From Candidatus Dadabacteria bacterium (GTDB taxonomy: Bacteria; Desulfobacterota_D; UBA1144; Nemesobacterales; UBA2774): a stretch of 6,806 nt of DNA. The stretch is from assembly GCA_020054175.1 (NCBI GenBank), contig JAGVLR010000251.1, positions 1 through 6,806 on the forward strand, given 5' to 3'. The notes under the pieces were generated by a model. That model did no database searches. It was not told the DNA's origin and was given only the letters and a program-made list of their open reading frames with translations. Below, piece after piece: positions 4,952 through 6,806 of this stretch (position 1 is its first letter; each line of letters opens with the position of its first letter). The translations under genes and the position numbers were made by a program.

Positions 4952-6109
4952 CTATTCGCCGCGTCTGCCAGCGGCACTGAGCGCGTTCAGCTCTTCGAGA
5001 AGCGCTTCGAGGTTCTCTATCCCAATCTCGTATTTCTCCGAGATCCTTCTCAGCTCGCCGTTCGGAAGCTCTGCCGGTGCCTGGTTGTTCCCCATCGGAA
5101 CTTCCGGCCCCCACGCCTCGCTTCTGAGCTCGAGCCTCGCAATGTCCCACCTCGAATAGTGCCCGAGCGAATCGAATACGGCCTTCACCGCCTTTATCTG
5201 GTTCGCATGGCACTCGGCGTAGAGTATAGCGTCCTTCTCGAAGTTGGGCTCGGCCAGATACCTGCCTGCGGGATTCACGATCGAGCTTCCGCCGCAGGCC
5301 CATTCGTAATTTATGTGATTTCCGTCCCTTATGTAATGCCATTTCTCCGGGAAATCGTCCGAATCCAGGTATCCACACCCGCTCAAAACGAACGCCCCGG
5401 CCTCGAAAGCGTGGACTTTTATGAGCGACTGGAGATTGCACATCGCTCCGCCCGGGCTCGTGTCCGGGTCGAGGAGGCTGTCGGTCCCCCTTTTCCAGTT
5501 CCCCGGCCAGACAGCTATATGAAAGTCCTCGCCCCTGTGAATCATCGCCGCCCGAAGGAGCGTCATGTGATTCTCCCAGCATATGAGCCCGCCGATTCGT
5601 CCAATGTCCGTATCGAAAACCCTTATGTCGCTTCCGTCCCCCTTTCCCCAGTAGAGTCTTTCTGTATAGGTCGGCATAGTTTTCCTGTGCCGCCCTAGAA
5701 CTTCACCATTCTTGCCGATGAAGAGGAGCGTATTGTAAACTGTCCGGCTCCCCGGCCTGTCGTCGAGCTCGTTGCATCCCATGACGACATGTGCGCCAGC
5801 CTCCCTCGCCGCCTCCCCGAGCGCCCTCGTGTCCTCGCCCGGTATGGAGATCGAGTTATCCTGAAGGGCTATCATGTAATCCGTCCACTCGTGTGCGGGA
5901 GTCTCGTATCCGACAGTATAATAAGCCGGGTATACGGGAATAAATGCTTCGGAGAACGTGACCAGCTCTGCCCTGTTTCTCCCGGCCTCCCTTATGAGGG
6001 CGCACGCCTTCTCGACGGTCCTTTCCCTGTCCATGAAGACGGGCGACGCCTGCACCACGGCTACCTTTACGCTGTCCCGCCCGCCTAGGGGCACGTTTCT
6101 CGTTTTCAT
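4952..6109 (-). CDS. nitrilase (carbon-nitrogen hydrolase, nitrilase branch)
   Basis: A 385-residue nitrilase-branch enzyme, converting an organic nitrile to a carboxylate and ammonia in the cytosol. The catalytic set is present: Glu54 in TFSEAFIPVYP (51-61), Lys143 in GRHRKTMPTYTERLYW (139-154) with accessory Glu150, and nucleophile Cys177 in GGLICWENHM (173-182). FHIAVWPG (196-203) and the C-terminal GHYSRWDI (316-323) match the nitrilase branch rather than amidases or carbamoylases, though family members usually have GHYSRPDV, so Trp321 is a small departure. The tail (about 330-385) is polar and helical. Length fits free-standing nitrilases, which often form helical filaments. ATG 6109 lies 10 bases after the stop of the upstream gene, with GAGG eight bases before it, so the two form an operon. 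Substrate (aliphatic, aryl, arylaceto- or cyano-type) cannot be told from motifs alone. Confidence 0.92.
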   Translation of the reverse strand: MKTRNVPLGGRDSVKVAVVQASPVFMDRERTVEKACALIREAGRNRAELVTFSEAFIPVYPAYYTVGYETPAHEWTDYMIALQDNSISIPGEDTRALGEAAREAGAHVVMGCNELDDRPGSRTVYNTLLFIGKNGEVLGRHRKTMPTYTERLYWGKGDGSDIRVFDTDIGRIGGLICWENHMTLLRAAMIHRGEDFHIAVWPGNWKRGTDSLLDPDTSPGGAMCNLQSLIKVHAFEAGAFVLSGCGYLDSDDFPEKWHYIRDGNHINYEWACGGSSIVNPAGRYLAEPNFEKDAILYAECHANQIKAVKAVFDSLGHYSRWDIARLELRSEAWGPEVPMGNNQAPAELPNGELRRISEKYEIGIENLEALLEELNALSAAGRRGE

Positions 6110-6119
6110 TTTCGGAGCC

Positions 6120-6515
6120 TCAGGGGGTGATTATCGAGCCGCCGACCGGTCCGCCCTGTCCTGCCATCTGCTGCTGTGTCTTCAGCGCTCTCAGTTCTAT
6201 TAGAGATAGCAGCCTGTTCTTGAAGTCCTCTTCATAAGCGCATACGGAAGGTATGATGTACCCGAGAAGGGCGATCTGAAGAAAATATTCCGTATTGGCC
6301 CTCAGGAAATCGTCCTGAAGCCTGTTCCCGTAGACCTGCGCCAGGTTCGTGTATATCGTATGCCCGAGCTCCCCCGCGACTTCCGTTATGCTCTGAATGC
6401 CGCCCGACTGCTGGTTATACGAAACCCCGAGATTAAAGGCCATGAGTATCGAGCTCTGGAGCTGACTCAGCTCCTGGTCCTGTCCCGCTCCCTGCGGGTG
6501 TCCCTCGTCAGACAT
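6120..6515 (-). CDS. unrecognised 131-residue protein co-transcribed with the nitrilase
   Basis: I cannot assign a family. The open frame runs to 6635, but AAGGAGG seven bases before ATG 6515 gives a 131-residue product beginning MSDEGHPQGAGQDQELSQL; the upstream part is a basic extension without a ribosome binding site. After a low-complexity, Gln/Gly-rich N-terminus (1-16), the middle looks mainly helical. Residues 78-93 (FLQIALLGYIIPSVCA) are strongly hydrophobic, either a buried helix or one short membrane segment. EEDFKNRLLSLIELRALKTQQQ (95-116) suggests an amphipathic helix, and the tail GQGGPVGGSIITP is flexible. There is no signal peptide. It ends 10 bases before the nitrilase start and shares its terminator, so it is probably expressed with it; a role as partner, chaperone or localisation factor for the nitrilase is only a hypothesis. 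Confidence 0.8.
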   Translation of the reverse strand: MSDEGHPQGAGQDQELSQLQSSILMAFNLGVSYNQQSGGIQSITEVAGELGHTIYTNLAQVYGNRLQDDFLRANTEYFLQIALLGYIIPSVCAYEEDFKNRLLSLIELRALKTQQQMAGQGGPVGGSIITP

Positions 6516-6543
6516 ATATCTCCCTCCTTGAATTTTGAAGCTT

Positions 6544-6552
6544 ATTCTAACA
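6544..6552 (-). promoter_or_regulatory. extended -10 promoter of the nitrilase operon
   Basis: The minus strand reads TGTTAGAAT: the extended -10 TG, one base, then TAGAAT (6544-6549), five of six matching. Transcription would start near 6537, about 22 bases before the 131-residue gene and just upstream of its AAGGAGG. No good -35 is visible, consistent with an extended -10 promoter. Confidence 0.45.
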
Positions 6553-6580
6553 CATATCGGATTCAAAGCCGAAAAATCGG

Positions 6581-6615
6581 CGCCCGGTCCAGGGCCACGC
6601 GGGGCGGTATTTTTT
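6581..6615 (+). terminator. terminator-like hairpin plus T-run in the divergent nitrilase/TPP-enzyme gap
   Basis: Plus-strand CGCCC (6581-6585) pairs with GGGCG (6602-6606) around a GC-rich loop that can itself fold, followed after a few bases by TATTTTTT (6608-6615). A second small hairpin, GCCGA-AAAA-TCGGC (6568-6581), sits immediately before it and shares base 6581. No plus-strand gene ends here, so it may insulate the downstream gene or shape its leader. Confidence 0.3.
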
Positions 6616-6617
6616 AT

Positions 6618-6646
6618 TTGCTTTGGGATTTTCAAAGGTGTAAAAG
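6618..6646 (+). promoter_or_regulatory. possible promoter of the thiamine-diphosphate enzyme gene
   Basis: TTGCTT (6618-6623) and TAAAAG (6641-6646) are 17 bases apart, each matching four of six consensus positions, with a start near 6653. That would leave only about 16 leader bases, just enough for the GGAGG at 6657-6661. An alternative -10 is TATAGA at 6647-6652, which lacks a well-placed -35. Confidence 0.3.
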
Positions 6647-6668
6647 TATAGATAACGGAGGTAGGGCA

Positions 6669-6806
6669 ATGGCCAGATCAGAAGGCGGCCGTCTCGTGGC
6701 GAGAACGCTTCACGAGCTCGGCGTAACGGATATATTCTCCCTCGCCGGAGGGCACATCAATCCCGTGTATAAGGCCTGCCCCGAGTTCGGCATACGTATA
6801 ATCGAC
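6669..6806 (+). CDS. thiamine-diphosphate enzyme, acetolactate synthase-like, N-terminal part only
   Basis: Forty-six codons reach the window edge: MARSEGGRLVARTLHELGVT, then DIFSLAGGHINPVYKACPEF. The GRLVARTLHELGVTDIFSLAGGH stretch is the start of the N-terminal (pyrimidine-binding) domain of the acetolactate synthase / oxalyl-CoA decarboxylase / benzoylformate decarboxylase superfamily; the loop GGHINPVY replaces the GGAILPIYD typical of biosynthetic IlvB. GGH variants occur, from memory, in acetolactate synthase-like and 2-hydroxyacyl-CoA lyase-like proteins. The essential Glu (RHE motif) would fall a few residues beyond the edge, so activity cannot be judged. GGAGG seven bases before the ATG is a strong ribosome binding site. 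It diverges from the nitrilase operon over a 153-bp gap. Superfamily is fairly sure; specific reaction is not. Confidence 0.8.
   Translation, partial: MARSEGGRLVARTLHELGVTDIFSLAGGHINPVYKACPEFGIRIID

Noticed and set aside
4743..5582. 279-codon minus-strand frame in another phase of the nitrilase gene
   Set aside because: Arg/Gly-rich shadow translation; the nitrilase frame carries the catalytic motifs.
4886..5698. 270-codon plus-strand frame opposite the nitrilase
   Set aside because: Antisense shadow with no ribosome binding site or recognisable domain.
6516..6635. 40-residue N-terminal extension of the nitrilase partner protein
   Set aside because: AAGGAGG directly precedes ATG 6515, and the extension covers the promoter and hairpins and has no start signal of its own.

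Overview
The window looks like chromosomal DNA from a moderately GC-rich bacterium (roughly 55-60% GC by eye). Clues to the organism are heavy use of the isoleucine codon ATA, clear Shine-Dalgarno sites, sigma70-type promoters of the form TTGACA-N17-TATAWW, and dispersed palindromic repeats (GTCATTCCCG...CGGGAATCC, GTCATTGCGAG...GCAATCC, CCCCCTT...GGGGGATTTA). From memory such repeats are common in deltaproteobacterial-type and Nitrospirota-like environmental genomes. This placement is inference; no marker gene here fixes the phylum.

Layout. Positions 1-344 (minus) hold the N-terminus of an acyl-CoA synthetase-like AMP-forming enzyme with its own strong promoter. Positions 455-2537 (minus) are a compact trpE-trpG pair encoding the two subunits of anthranilate synthase. 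A 197-bp divergent region separates trpE from a phosphomannomutase/phosphoglucomutase gene at 2735-4120 (plus). The next 408 bases (4121-4528) have no credible gene and carry a cluster of at least five repeat units between convergent genes. Positions 4529-4759 (minus) are a small unrecognised gene with an excellent promoter and ribosome binding site. A good intrinsic terminator at 4872-4892 ends the upstream minus-strand unit, which consists of an unrecognised 131-residue protein (6120-6515) followed 10 bases later by a nitrilase (4952-6109). Facing away from it, a thiamine-diphosphate enzyme of the acetolactate synthase type starts at 6669 and runs off the window.

How the genes relate. TrpE and TrpG form one enzyme that makes anthranilate from chorismate and glutamine; no other trp genes are in the window. 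The mutase supplies activated hexoses for polysaccharide or glycoconjugate synthesis and is functionally unrelated. The nitrilase and its small upstream partner look co-transcribed and share a 153-bp intergenic region with the divergent thiamine-diphosphate enzyme, so a common metabolic theme is possible but unproven.

I see no phage, transposase, CRISPR or toxin-antitoxin system. The least explained parts are the repeat cluster with one interrupted copy, the nitrilase partner protein, the 76-residue orphan, and the trpE start, which has no Shine-Dalgarno site and lies next to a promoter-like sequence.
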